The notes below the pieces were generated by a model. That model saw only the letters and a list, made by a program, of their open reading frames with translations. It was not told the DNA's origin and did no database searches. Made by a program: the position numbers and the translations under genes. From the NCBI GenBank assembly GCA_964590135.1, contig CAZPVX010000009.1, positions 76,828-140,827 of the forward strand: a stretch of 64,000 bases of DNA. The letters are read 5' to 3'. The stretch comes from JBDHWI01 sp964590135. Lineage in GTDB: Bacteria; Chloroflexota; Anaerolineae; J036; Brachytrichaceae. Each line of letters starts with the position of its first letter. Positions within the stretch are counted from its first letter, which is position 1. Shown in pieces: positions 15,556-24,900 of the stretch.

Positions 15556-16965
15556 ATGAAGAAGATCACATTCAACATCGTTCTCTCCGTGATGGCCGCT
15601 GCAACCATGTTGCTCTCGCCGGCGCAGCCCATGCAGGCCGCCGGCCAGCGATTTCTCGCGGTCGCCGCGCCTTTCCCCACTGTCGCCGATGGCCTGACCT
15701 TCGATCAATTGAAAGCATTCTGGGCCGGCGATGCAGCCGCCCTCAGCGACCTCAGCAACAACGGTGAAGCGCCGGCGCTGTTCGTCACCGACGAAACGAT
15801 GGCTGCGCTCAAGGGCATTCTCGGCGAGCCGGGCAGCAAGGCATTGATGCAGATCGTGCCGGCAGACGGCCTGCTCGGGGCGGCTTGGAGCGCGCGGCCG
15901 GCATCGTTCGCCATCCTGCCCTTCGACCAGCTTGAGCAGCGCTGGAAGTTGCTGCATCTCGACGGCGTCAACCTGTTCGACAAGCAAGCCGACGTGAGCG
16001 CTTATCCGCTGATGACCAGCGGGCCGGCGAACCGCGACCTGAGCAAGATGACTGTGGTCGCAATGACCGGCGTCACGGCGCTGGTGCGCGGCACGGCGGT
16101 GATGATGGAGAAGAAGGGCGTGCTGTACCCCGGCGCGGCCATTCGGGATTGGCTGCGCAGCGCCGACATCACCCACATCAGCAACGAAGTGTCATTCTGG
16201 GACAAATGCCCCTACCCTTCCTTCAATGATGGCGTGACGATGTGTTCAAATCCGAAGTACATCAAGCTGCTCGAAGACGTTGGCACAGATGTAATCGAGC
16301 TGACCGGCAATCACCTGTGGGACCGCGGCGCGGACAAGCTGAATGGCACGCTCGACATGTACGATCAACTCGGCTGGCAATACTTTGGCGGCGGGCGCAA
16401 TGCGGCAACCTCGCTGCGGCCGGCCAGGTTTGCGATCAACGGCAACAAGATCGCCTTCGTCGGCTGCAACTGGTTCGGCTCAAACTGGGCAACCGACACG
16501 CGCGCCGGCTCGGCACGCTGCGGCTCCAACAGCCCGCGCGACCTTGACCTCATCATCGATGCCATCAAGCAGGAACGCGCCGCGGGTTACCAAGTCATTG
16601 TCGGCATCCAGTATCTTGAGCTGTACAACTACGCCGCAACGCCGCAGCAGCACAAGGACTTCGACGCCCTGCGGCAGGCCGGCGCAGTGGTGGTGAATGG
16701 CAGCCAGGGACATCATGCGCAGGGCTTCGATGTGAACGAGCAGGGTTTTCTGCACTACGGCGTGGGCAACCTGTTCTTTGGCGATCAGGCCGGCGCCGGC
16801 ACGCACCAAACCTTCGTCGACCGGCACGTGTTCTACAACGGCCAATATCTCGGTGTCGATTTGCGCACCGCATTCATCATCGACAACAGTCAGCCGGTGC
16901 CGATGAGCGCCGATGCCCGCGCGACGCTACTGCGCAAGCTGTTCGACGTGAGTGGGTATCGATAA
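15556..16965 (+). CDS. CapA-family (PGA_cap) secreted protein with N-terminal binding-protein-like domain
   Basis: A 469-residue exported protein: signal peptide (residues 1-30, MKKITFNIVLSVMAAATML), then about 130 residues resembling half of a periplasmic binding domain (APFPTVADGLTFDQLKAFWAG and YPLMTSGP), then a CapA metallophosphatase-like domain. The latter shows VVAMTGVTALVRG, ISNEVSF, LTGNHLWDRG and NGSQGHHAQGF at the positions of the GDxM, N-x-E, NNH and GHHPH motifs. CapA relatives act on poly-gamma-glutamate or related surface polymers. The first metal motif has lost its Asp (MTGV). Starts are open further upstream, but only this ATG gives a signal peptide. Confidence 0.82.
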   Translation: MKKITFNIVLSVMAAATMLLSPAQPMQAAGQRFLAVAAPFPTVADGLTFDQLKAFWAGDAAALSDLSNNGEAPALFVTDETMAALKGILGEPGSKALMQIVPADGLLGAAWSARPASFAILPFDQLEQRWKLLHLDGVNLFDKQADVSAYPLMTSGPANRDLSKMTVVAMTGVTALVRGTAVMMEKKGVLYPGAAIRDWLRSADITHISNEVSFWDKCPYPSFNDGVTMCSNPKYIKLLEDVGTDVIELTGNHLWDRGADKLNGTLDMYDQLGWQYFGGGRNAATSLRPARFAINGNKIAFVGCNWFGSNWATDTRAGSARCGSNSPRDLDLIIDAIKQERAAGYQVIVGIQYLELYNYAATPQQHKDFDALRQAGAVVVNGSQGHHAQGFDVNEQGFLHYGVGNLFFGDQAGAGTHQTFVDRHVFYNGQYLGVDLRTAFIIDNSQPVPMSADARATLLRKLFDVSGYR

Positions 16966-17010
16966 GCTGTGAAATTCGCGTTCTTGATGGAGCGGAGCGC
17001 CCGCGACGAT

Positions 17011-18270
17011 TCACGCATATCGATTCGGATCGAGCAGCGCCATATTGAGTGAGGGCGTCTCGCCGCTCAGCACCTCGCACACCAGCTTGCCTGTGATTGG
17101 CCCCAGGCTCATGCCCATCATGGCATGGCCGGCGGCGACGCTTACATTCTTGTAGCGCTTCAACCGCCCGACATAGGGTAGGCCATCCGGCGACACCGGC
17201 CGCAAGCCGCGCCAGGGCCGCACGCCGGCGAAGTCCTCCGCCTTGAATTTCGGATAGTACTTTGGGACGGCGTTGATGATGCCGCGCACGCGCGCCGCGT
17301 TGATCGATTCATCGAGGCCGGCGATCTCCATCGTGCCGCCCACGCGCAGCGCACTGCCCATCGGGGTGACCGCCACGCGCGCCTCGACAAAGATGGCGCA
17401 GATCTCGGGCAACTGCGGTGGCGCAGGCAGTGTCAGGCTGTAACCTTTGCCGGCCTGCATCGGCAGGTTCACCTGCAAGTCGCGCGCCATGTTCGGCGTC
17501 CACGCGCCGCCGGCGATCACATATTCATCAGCCTGCATCTCACCCTTCGACGTGACAACCGCCTCGACACCGTCGCCGCTGATGCGCCAGCCAGTCACCT
17601 CGGTCTGCCAGCGAAATTCAGCGCCATTTGCGATCAGGTCGCGGGTGAGGCCGGCGACAAATCGTTGCGGCGTGAGATGGCAGTCGTTCGGATAATACAC
17701 ACCGCCGGCGATATCCATCGTCACGTTGGGGTCGAGTTGCGCTGCCTGCTCAGGCGTCATCACTTCGGCAGGGATGCCGAGCGCATGCGCCGTTTTCGCT
17801 GTCTCGCCCTCTTCGTGCAAGGCATCTTCGCGCTTGCACAGCATCACCAACCCGCGCTGCACCAGGCCAAAGTCGTTGTTGCGCTGCGCGGCCAGCTCGA
17901 TATAGCATTGCCGGCTGGCCATGCTCAGATCGCGCAGCACCGGCGCAGCCTGGGCAACGTGCTCGGTTGTGGCGGCCTGCCTGAACTTCAAACTCCAATC
18001 AATCAGGTCTTTATCGATGCGCGGCTTGATGTAGAACGGGCTTTCGGGCTGCCACATGGTGCGCAGGCCATATTCGATCATGCCCGGGGCGGCGAGTGGC
18101 ACGAAGTGGCTTGGCACGATCATGCCGGCGTTGCCGAGCGAGCATGAATCATGATCTAGCGCGCCGCGCTCGACAACGATGACACGATGCCCCTTGCGCA
18201 ATGCAAAATGCGCGACGCACAGGCCAATCACGCCTGCGCCGGCGACAAGCACGGTCTTGGTTGCAGTCAT
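17011..18270 (-). CDS. D-amino-acid dehydrogenase-like FAD oxidoreductase
   Basis: A 419-residue protein of the DAO superfamily, matching the length of DadA. The FAD-binding motif VAGAGVIGLCVA lies near residue 7, followed by VVERG. LGNAGMIVPSHFVPLAAPGM near residue 45 is the DadA-type region, and the C-terminal flavin contact is RPVSPDGLPYVG then AGHAMMGMSLGP. DadA oxidatively deaminates D-amino acids to keto acids at the membrane with quinone as acceptor. The assignment is to the family; substrate is not fixed and hydroxyproline-type oxidases look similar. It is divergent from the Fur-family gene. Confidence 0.85.
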   Translation of the reverse strand: MTATKTVLVAGAGVIGLCVAHFALRKGHRVIVVERGALDHDSCSLGNAGMIVPSHFVPLAAPGMIEYGLRTMWQPESPFYIKPRIDKDLIDWSLKFRQAATTEHVAQAAPVLRDLSMASRQCYIELAAQRNNDFGLVQRGLVMLCKREDALHEEGETAKTAHALGIPAEVMTPEQAAQLDPNVTMDIAGGVYYPNDCHLTPQRFVAGLTRDLIANGAEFRWQTEVTGWRISGDGVEAVVTSKGEMQADEYVIAGGAWTPNMARDLQVNLPMQAGKGYSLTLPAPPQLPEICAIFVEARVAVTPMGSALRVGGTMEIAGLDESINAARVRGIINAVPKYYPKFKAEDFAGVRPWRGLRPVSPDGLPYVGRLKRYKNVSVAAGHAMMGMSLGPITGKLVCEVLSGETPSLNMALLDPNRYA

Positions 18271-18313
18271 TTGTGGCGAGTGTAATACCGCCGCCAACTG
18301 ACAACAATGCACC

Positions 18314-18331
18314 TTGCATATATGAATGCAA
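18314..18331. promoter_or_regulatory. Palindrome TTGCAT-N6-ATGCAA, candidate metalloregulator operator
   Basis: A perfect 6-6-6 inverted repeat lies midway between the divergent dadA-like and Fur-family genes. With the second palindrome at 18372 it forms a likely autoregulatory region. The half-site TTGCA matches the type of box described for the nickel-responsive Fur homologue Nur in actinobacteria (recalled, not searched). Confidence 0.5.
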
Positions 18332-18371
18332 ATCGGTCCAGGCTGCGTAATAGCAGCAAGGAATAAAATAC

Positions 18372-18395
18372 GCTGTTGCAACAATTCGCAACAGC
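18372..18395. promoter_or_regulatory. Palindrome GCTGTTGC-N8-GCAACAGC in front of the Fur-family gene
   Basis: A perfect 8-bp inverted repeat that ends eight bases before the ATG at 18404. Its core TTGCA-ACAAT-TCGCAA differs by one base from TTGCA-N5-TTGCAA. A possible -10 TAAAAT lies just upstream (18364-18369), so binding here would block transcription. It could also form an RNA hairpin that hides the start. Confidence 0.55.
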
Positions 18396-18403
18396 AAAAA
18401 GCA

Positions 18404-18862
18404 ATGCCAAACACCGATCAGCCCGATCTTTCCCGCGTCATCCGTCAGCGCGGCTTCCGCATGACGCCGCAGCGCCAAATGATTTTGGATGCGGTGGCTG
18501 CTGGCAGGGGTCACAGCACGCCGGAGCAAATTTACAGCCGCGTAGTGAAGAAGGCGCCGGCGATCAACCGTGCAACTGTCTATCGCACCCTTGATTTTCT
18601 AGCCGAGCAACACCTCATCACCAATTGCGATCTCGGCACAGGCAGCAAAGTGTATGAGATGGCCGGCGCTCAACCGCACCACCATCTGGTCTGCGAGCGC
18701 TGCGGGCGCGTGGAACAGTTCGGCCACGAAATGATGGAAGCTGTCTTCAAGCAGATTGAAATGAAACATGGCTTCAAGATAACCACCGACCATCTGGCTT
18801 TGTTCGGTCTGTGCCGGCAGTGCCGATTAAAAAGTGAAGACTCAAAAGGAGAATCGCTCTAA
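18404..18862 (+). CDS. Fur-family metalloregulator (Nur/Zur/Fur type)
   Basis: A 152-residue Fur-family repressor. The winged helix covers residues 8-85 (RMTPQRQMILDAV, then the recognition helix region INRATVYRTLDFL). The metal-binding region QPHHHLVCERCG and the second Cys pair GLCRQC give the structural zinc site with two CxxC motifs. It is the first gene of an operon with a cobalt/nickel ECF transporter and its stop overlaps the cbiM start (TAATG), so nickel or cobalt is the likely co-repressor, though this is an inference. Two palindromes precede it. I chose the ATG at 18404; an upstream ATG at 18326 would place the first palindromes inside the coding region. Confidence 0.88.
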   Translation: MPNTDQPDLSRVIRQRGFRMTPQRQMILDAVAAGRGHSTPEQIYSRVVKKAPAINRATVYRTLDFLAEQHLITNCDLGTGSKVYEMAGAQPHHHLVCERCGRVEQFGHEMMEAVFKQIEMKHGFKITTDHLALFGLCRQCRLKSEDSKGESL

Positions 18863-19815
18863 TGCTCGCATCCCCTGCTCAACTACATATCCCTGATGGC
18901 TTCTTGTCCGCACCAGTCGCCGTCTTGTTTTGGATCCTTTCAGCCATCGTCATTGCAATTGCACTGCGCCGCGTCAATGCCGATCTGGGTGAGCGGCATG
19001 TGCCGATGATGGGCGTGCTGGCGGCGTGCATCTTTGCCGGCCAGATGCTGAACTTCGCCGTCGCCGGCGGCACATCCGGCCACCTGCTCGGCGCAGCGCT
19101 CGCAGCCATCCTGCTCGGCCCATGGGCGGCAGTGCTGGTGATGACCAGCGTGCTTGGCGTGCAGGCGCTGATCTTCCAGGATGGCGGCCTGCTCGCGCTC
19201 GGCGCAAATATCTTCAACATGGGCATCATCGGCGCATTCGTCGGCCACTTCGCCTATGCCACACTGCGCCGGCTCTCTGGCAACAAAGCCTGGGGCATCT
19301 TCGCTGGCGGGTTCATCGGCGCATGGCTGGCGGTGGTGATCTCGGCACTCGCATGCGCGCTGCAGCTCGCCCTCTCCGGCACCTCGCCGGCCAACATCGC
19401 AGTGCCGGCGATGGGCGGCGTGCATGTGCTGATCGGCATCGGCGAAGGGTTGATCACCGTCGGCGCGCTGGCCTTCATCTACGTCGCGCGCCGCGATTTG
19501 CTCGGCATCGGCGAAGGCAAGCCGGCTGGCAAGGCTGTGTGGGTTGCCGGCTTGGTGATCGCGCTGGCGCTGGCGATCATGTCACCACTCGCATCGGCCC
19601 ATCCCGACGGGTTGGAGTGGGTGGCCGAGCAGGCCGGCTTTCTACATCAAGCGTCCAGCGCGCCGTACAGCATCATCCCCGACTACGTCATGCCGGGTGT
19701 ATCGAACGAAGCGCTGGCAACCATCATCGCCGGCATCATTGGTGTGATGATCGTCGCCGCAGTTGTCGGCGCGCTGGCGCTTTCGCGACGCAATGCACAG
19801 GGCAAGACGCAATAG
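18862..19815 (+). CDS. cbiM: Cobalt/nickel ECF transporter substrate-binding subunit CbiM with PDGLE domain
   Basis: A 317-residue integral membrane protein. Residues 9-220 are CbiM/NikM (HIPDGFLS, then seven or so hydrophobic segments, with the GHLLG and GANIFNMG loops). The C-terminal part from about 230 has one helix, a PDGLEW motif and a final helix, replacing the separate CbiN subunit. AAGGAG lies nine bases before the ATG, so this start is firm. The metal-binding His of the usual Met-His N terminus is therefore residue 9, preceded by MLASPAQL. Either the N terminus is trimmed or this variant binds metal differently. Confidence 0.93.
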   Translation: MLASPAQLHIPDGFLSAPVAVLFWILSAIVIAIALRRVNADLGERHVPMMGVLAACIFAGQMLNFAVAGGTSGHLLGAALAAILLGPWAAVLVMTSVLGVQALIFQDGGLLALGANIFNMGIIGAFVGHFAYATLRRLSGNKAWGIFAGGFIGAWLAVVISALACALQLALSGTSPANIAVPAMGGVHVLIGIGEGLITVGALAFIYVARRDLLGIGEGKPAGKAVWVAGLVIALALAIMSPLASAHPDGLEWVAEQAGFLHQASSAPYSIIPDYVMPGVSNEALATIIAGIIGVMIVAAVVGALALSRRNAQGKTQ

Positions 19816-19892
19816 ATTTGACATGCTGATTCGCAGACAAGCCAACATTTCGAAACGAGTGTGACCGTCTGTCTCATCACGCGCAACGCACA

Positions 19893-20744
19893 ATGCACAT
19901 TCATTTTCTCGATCCCTATGAGCCAGGGAACAGCCCGATCCATACACTCGATGCGCGTGTGAAATTCGTGCTGACGGTCACATTCATCCTCACCACTTCA
20001 CTCGCGCCGGCGGGCGCCTGGCCAGTGNNNNNNNNNNCCGCCCTGCAGGATTTCCAGGAAGACCTGCTGCCGCTCTTTCTGCTGTTCGCCATCAGCATCA
20101 GCGTCATCGTCCTGTCAGATCTTGGCGTCGGCACGGTGCTGAAGCGCGCCGCCATTGCCATTCCATTTGCGCTGGCTGCGCTGCCGGTTTTGTTCACGGT
20201 GAAGGGTGAATCGCTGCTCATGGCGCAACTCGGCTTTGTCACGCTCACGATCAGCGCAGAGGGCGCAGAGCGCTTCTTCAGCATCCTGCTCAAGTCATAC
20301 ATCTCGCTACAGATGGCAATCGTGCTGGCAAGCTGCACGCCCTTCCCACAGTTGCTGATGGCGATGCGCGCCGTAAAAATTCCGCGCTTGCTCGTCGCCA
20401 TCTTCGGGTTGATGTGGCGCTATCTATTCGTGCTGGCTGATGAGGCGACGCGATTATTGCGCGCGCGGGCCGCACGCAGCGGGGCAACGCCGCAAGCCGG
20501 CCTCAAAACCGGCGGCTCCATCGCGTGGCGCGGCAGGGTCGCCGGCGGCATGGCCGGCAATCTTTTTCTGCGCGCACTCGACCGCGGGGATCGCATCTAC
20601 GCAGCCATGGCTGCGCGCGGTTACGACGGTGAAGTGCGCGGATTCGCCTTGCCGCGCGTGCCAGCCACGCATCAAGTCGTGCTGATTGCCGGACTCATTG
20701 TGCTGGCGGCATTGTTTGGGTTGTCTCGTCTGTTTGGCGCGTAA
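19893..20744 (+). CDS. cbiQ: Cobalt/nickel ECF transporter transmembrane T component CbiQ (contains sequence gap)
   Basis: A CbiQ/EcfT protein of about 283 residues: four or more hydrophobic helices, then the coupling region with the family Ala-Arg-Gly motifs (LLRARAARSG and AAMARGYDGE) that dock onto the ATPase. Ten N at 20028-20037 interrupt the first membrane segments; the frame is kept if the true gap is 10 or another fitting length. It lies between cbiM and cbiO on the same strand, 13 bases before cbiO. Confidence 0.9.
   Translation: MHIHFLDPYEPGNSPIHTLDARVKFVLTVTFILTTSLAPAGAWPVXXXXALQDFQEDLLPLFLLFAISISVIVLSDLGVGTVLKRAAIAIPFALAALPVLFTVKGESLLMAQLGFVTLTISAEGAERFFSILLKSYISLQMAIVLASCTPFPQLLMAMRAVKIPRLLVAIFGLMWRYLFVLADEATRLLRARAARSGATPQAGLKTGGSIAWRGRVAGGMAGNLFLRALDRGDRIYAAMAARGYDGEVRGFALPRVPATHQVVLIAGLIVLAALFGLSRLFGA
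20028..20037. other. Assembly gap (10 N)
   Basis: A run of unknown bases inside cbiQ. It reflects scaffolding of a draft assembly; the true length is not known. Confidence 0.95.
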
Positions 20745-20756
20745 TGGTTTTACATC

Positions 20757-21479
20757 ATGCATCACTCAATCCATGTGGATGGTCTGTCGTTTAAGTATCC
20801 GGATGGCTACCCGGCGCTGAAAGATGTATCGGTTGCCATTGCACCGGGTGAAAAGGTGGCATTGCTGGGGCGCAATGGCGCCGGCAAATCCACGCTCATT
20901 CTGCACCTTAATGGCATCTTCCCCGTTCAACAGGGCCGCGCGCAAGTGTGCGGCATCGATCTGAAAGGGTGCAACAAGCAGGAGTTGGCGCAAGTGCGGG
21001 CCGCGGTGGGATTGGTTTTTCAACAGCCCGACGACCAGCTCTTCTCACCAACGGTGTTCGACGATGTAGCCTTCGGACCTATCTATCAGGGACTGCCAGA
21101 GCAGGTCGTGCGCGAACGCGTGACGCAGGCATTGGCGGATGTGCATATGGGCGAATTCGGCGACCGCGTATCACACCACCTCAGCGTCGGGCAGAAGAAG
21201 CGCATCGCGATTGCCACGGTGTTGTCGATGCAACCGGAAGTGCTGGTGCTGGATGAGCCAACCGCCGGTTTGGACCCGCGCGGCCGGCGTGAACTCATCA
21301 ACCTGTTGCGCGAATTGCCGCCGACCATGCTCGTCTCCACGCACGATCTGCGCATGGCGCAAGAGCTTTTCCCGCGCAGCATCATCATGGACAATGGCTG
21401 CGTGGTAGCCGACGGTGCGACACAGGCATTGCTAGCTGATGACGCGTTGCTCCATGCGCATGGACTTGAACATCCGTGA
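20757..21479 (+). CDS. cbiO: Cobalt/nickel ECF transporter ATPase CbiO
   Basis: A 240-residue ABC ATPase with Walker A GRNGAGKST (residues 39-47), Q-loop FQQPDDQLF typical of CbiO/EcfA, signature LSVGQKKR in place of LSGGQ, Walker B VLVLDEPTAGLDP and the H-loop VSTHD. It energises the CbiM-CbiQ transporter encoded immediately upstream. A single ATPase gene suggests a homodimer. The operon appears to be controlled by the Fur-family gene at its head. Confidence 0.94.
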   Translation: MHHSIHVDGLSFKYPDGYPALKDVSVAIAPGEKVALLGRNGAGKSTLILHLNGIFPVQQGRAQVCGIDLKGCNKQELAQVRAAVGLVFQQPDDQLFSPTVFDDVAFGPIYQGLPEQVVRERVTQALADVHMGEFGDRVSHHLSVGQKKRIAIATVLSMQPEVLVLDEPTAGLDPRGRRELINLLRELPPTMLVSTHDLRMAQELFPRSIIMDNGCVVADGATQALLADDALLHAHGLEHP

Positions 21480-21534
21480 TTTGTGCAACGCCTGAAGCAC
21501 GCTGAAGCGCTGCAGATGCCATCATTCACTTGCG

Positions 21535-21540
21535 TACAAT
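21535..21540 (+). promoter_or_regulatory. -10 element of the DUF971 gene, leaderless configuration
   Basis: TACAAT ends six bases before the ATG at 21547, so transcription would start at or within a base of the start codon. There is no ribosome-binding site. No -35 hexamer is obvious. Confidence 0.35.
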
Positions 21541-21546
21541 CGCTTC

Positions 21547-21843
21547 ATGCGACCGACTGCGATCACTGCCGACAAGACGCGCGCCATACTTGCGATCACC
21601 TGGGACGATGGCCAGACTACCGAGCTTCCCTTCAAGCTGCTCAGCGATGCCTGCCCCTGCGCCACCTGCAACGAGGAGCGCAACAACCCTGATCCGCTCA
21701 AGATCATTCGCCCGCGTTCGTACACGTTGGAGTCGATCAACCCTGTCGGCAGCTACGCCATCAACATCACATGGAAGGGCGGCTGCCGCTATGGAATTTA
21801 TTCGTGGGAGTATCTTCGCAAGCTCGCCACGCTGTTGAAATAG
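21547..21843 (+). CDS. DUF971 family protein
   Basis: A 98-residue protein of the DUF971 family (also the N-terminal domain of gamma-butyrobetaine hydroxylase). Typical features are WDDGQTTELPFKLLSDACPCATC with a Cys-Pro-Cys-x-x-Cys cluster near residue 36, and a C-terminal YGIYSWEYLRKL. Stand-alone members are often next to ApbC/Mrp-type iron-sulfur cluster genes; none is present here. A zinc- or cluster-binding role is plausible from the cysteines only. Confidence 0.88.
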   Translation: MRPTAITADKTRAILAITWDDGQTTELPFKLLSDACPCATCNEERNNPDPLKIIRPRSYTLESINPVGSYAINITWKGGCRYGIYSWEYLRKLATLLK

Positions 21844-21910
21844 CCCTGCGATGCGCAACTTGCCAGCGGCAACGATCACAATCACCGGCTCTTGTTAAGA
21901 GTTGCAACCT

Positions 21911-24900
21911 TCATGGAACAGCCACCAGCCTGAGATCGAATACGATGTCGCTGCTGCTGGCAGCGCGCTGATGCAGTTCCACTGCCAATGTGTTGAGGCC
22001 GTCTGCCAGTGCGCCTGGTGGTATCACATAGCTATAGAACGTCGCCTCGCCAGCGCCGCTCACAGTCTTCGCCGCCCGCGTCTTGTAGCCGATTGTCCCC
22101 GCCGGCATGTTTGAACGGGCCACCTCTGTCCCATTCAGATACACCACCGCCCCATCGTCTCGCCGCACATACAGCGTCAAGGTCTGATATTGGCCCGGAT
22201 TCACCACGTTGAAGGTGTGGCGGAAGTAGGTTGTGATATAGCGCGCGCCACTCGGCCCGCCATTGACCGTGGTCGATACCGAGATGCCATATCCCAGCGG
22301 AGCAGGGCCTTGCAGCCAGCTTGTGTCCACAAAACCCGATGTGCGCCAGACAGTGCCTTGATTTGTGCCGTTGTCCAGGTAGCGCCAGGCGCTGCCCGAC
22401 GCCACCAATGTCACTGGGCCGGAAGCTGTTGGTGTCGCAGTCGGCGTGGGTGTCGGCTGCGGCGTCTCCGTCGGCACACTCGTCGGCGTGCTGGTGGGCG
22501 TCGGCTGTGGCGTCTCTGTCGGCTCACTCGTCGACGTGCTGGTGGACGTGGGTTCAGGCGTGTTCGTGTTCGTCGGCGTCGGTGTCGCAGTTTCCGTCGG
22601 CTCAGGTGTGTTGGTGGGTGTCGGCTGCGGTGTCTCCGTCGGCTCACTCGTCGGCGTGCTGGTGGACGTGGGTTCAGGCGTGTTCGTGTTCGTCGGTGTG
22701 GGTGTCGCAGTCTCTGTTGGCACTGGTGTGTTGGTGGGTGTCGGCTGTGGCGTCTCTGTCGGCTCACTCGTCGGCGTGCTGGTGGGCAATGGCGCGCCAA
22801 ATTGATACACCTGTTCGTCAAATATCTGACCCAATGCGTTCATCGGTGACACAATCACCGTGTTGCCATCCACGCTCACTTTCACGAAGCTGTAGACGGA
22901 ATCTTTTGATGCCGGCGTCGGCGCAGCGCCGCAAGCATAGCCCTGGTTTTTCGAATTCGACCAGCCCAAGGCATAGGCATCTGTGCTGCTGCAGCCGGCA
23001 TCCATTCGTTGCAGTTTCACGCCACTGGCGCCGACGACATAGGTGATCAACCCATCGACCACGTTGCGCTGATATAGATGGGCATGGCCATTGAACGCAA
23101 GATTGACACCGTATTGCCGAAGCAGACCTTCCAGACTGTTCTGGCCTTGCAGATACTCATCAGACTCCTCGTCGGCATTGTCCGAAAACAACGGGTAGTG
23201 GAAGAAGGCGAACTTGATCACATTTGGATGAGTCGCCAGGTCATTCACCAGCCATTGCACCTGCGCGCTGGAGGGGGTCCAGTGATAGTCGTAATCCACC
23301 TGATAGGATGAACTGGCATTGCCGATATTCGTGTCCGACCAGGCTGCATGCAACACATAGAAGCGCGCAACGCCGGCATCAAACGCGTACCACGCGCTCG
23401 GATAGTTTCGCCCGCTGATGCCGTCGATGCCGCCGTAGTACTCGCTCACATATTTCCCATTCGACAGTTGCGCCGCCCGCGTCTGCGGCCAGTTGAGCAA
23501 GTGCGAGTTGCCGGCAGAATCAGCATTTGAGATGCCATGGTTGCCTAGCGCAGGAAACATCGCCATCGACCGCCCTGGCACGCCCCACCCTTGCGGACCA
23601 AACACGCCGCTGACGCCTGCGCCGGTCTCCACCAAATCACCGTAGTTCGTCTGGCTGCCCGAGGAATATGCGTTGTCGCCAGTAGTCAGGGCAAAGCGCG
23701 CGCCGCTCTGCGCAATCAGCCCCATCAACGCCGATTGATATGGCTCACCATTGTCAACATCGCCCCAATCCCCCAGCACGATAAAGGAAAAAGGTGTCGT
23801 CGAGCCGGCCGGCAACTGCGTTGTGAACTCCGGGGCTGGATCACTGCCCAGCAAATCCACTGCCGGCTCGGACCCCAGAAACACCCGATAGCAATAGCGA
23901 GTATTGGCCGTCAGCGTCAATGCGGCTGCCCATTGGTATATCGTATTCGAATTGACATTGATGCTGCTCTTCGTCGCCGGCGCTTGATGCGCGGTGCAAG
24001 CCTCGCCGGGCACTTGCCCATAGGTCACATAGCCGGAGGTGCTTGAGGTGTTGGTCGCCCAGTTGATGGTGACATACGGGCCGACCAGATCCGTCAGATA
24101 GGGATAACGGCGCAGCTGTGAGGCATAGGCTGCCGTCGTGATGGGTTCTTCAGAGGTTGTTTCTTCGCTCACCTCCTGTTTCTGCGGCGCGCCGTTGATG
24201 ATGATCGGAAGGTAGACAGCCGGCGGCAGAAAATCGCTCGCAACCATCGTCCTGCCGGCGCTTGTGCCAACCACCGTCTCGGGGAAGGAGCGGTTGCCCA
24301 CCGTGTCGATCGCCTCGATCGAATAGACGTAGCTCGCGCCCGGCTTCACCGATGTATCGCGGTATTGCAACGTGCCGCTATCGACCAGTTCCAATCGCCT
24401 GCCATTGCGCTTGATCAGGTAGCCGGTAAGGTCGGTGTTGTCATTGGATTCATACCAGTCGAGCAGGATATGGTCTGGAAATGTGGTGGCGGTCAGGCCT
24501 TCAACCGTCGCTGGTCGCTCATCATCGGGCAAATCGGGCATTCTTGGCGTGACCACCCTCACCGCTTTCGAAGCGCGGATCTGGCTGCCGGCGCCATCGA
24601 TAGCCGCCACCGAATAGCGATAGCGGCTGCCCGGGGTTGCGCCCGTGTCGACATACGATGTTGTTGTGGCCGGCAAGGTGACGATCAACCTGCCGTCGCG
24701 GTAGACATTGAAGCTGGATGGTGCCGACAGACCTGCTGGCACAATCCAGACGAGATCCACCTCACGCACATTCGTGGCAATGGCGCGGAGCTTGATGTCT
24801 GGAGTGGCGCTTTCAGGCGCGAACTTCGCTGCATTGCCAGGCGCGATTGAGTTCAAGCCGGCGTCTGCCGGCAGGCTTGCCAGCAAAACAGTCAGCGCTG

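Noticed and set aside
22440..22790. Repetitive block considered as a CRISPR array
   Set aside because: The units are coding, 120 bp long, and have no unique spacers of constant size; they read through in frame as a Pro/Thr/Glu linker.
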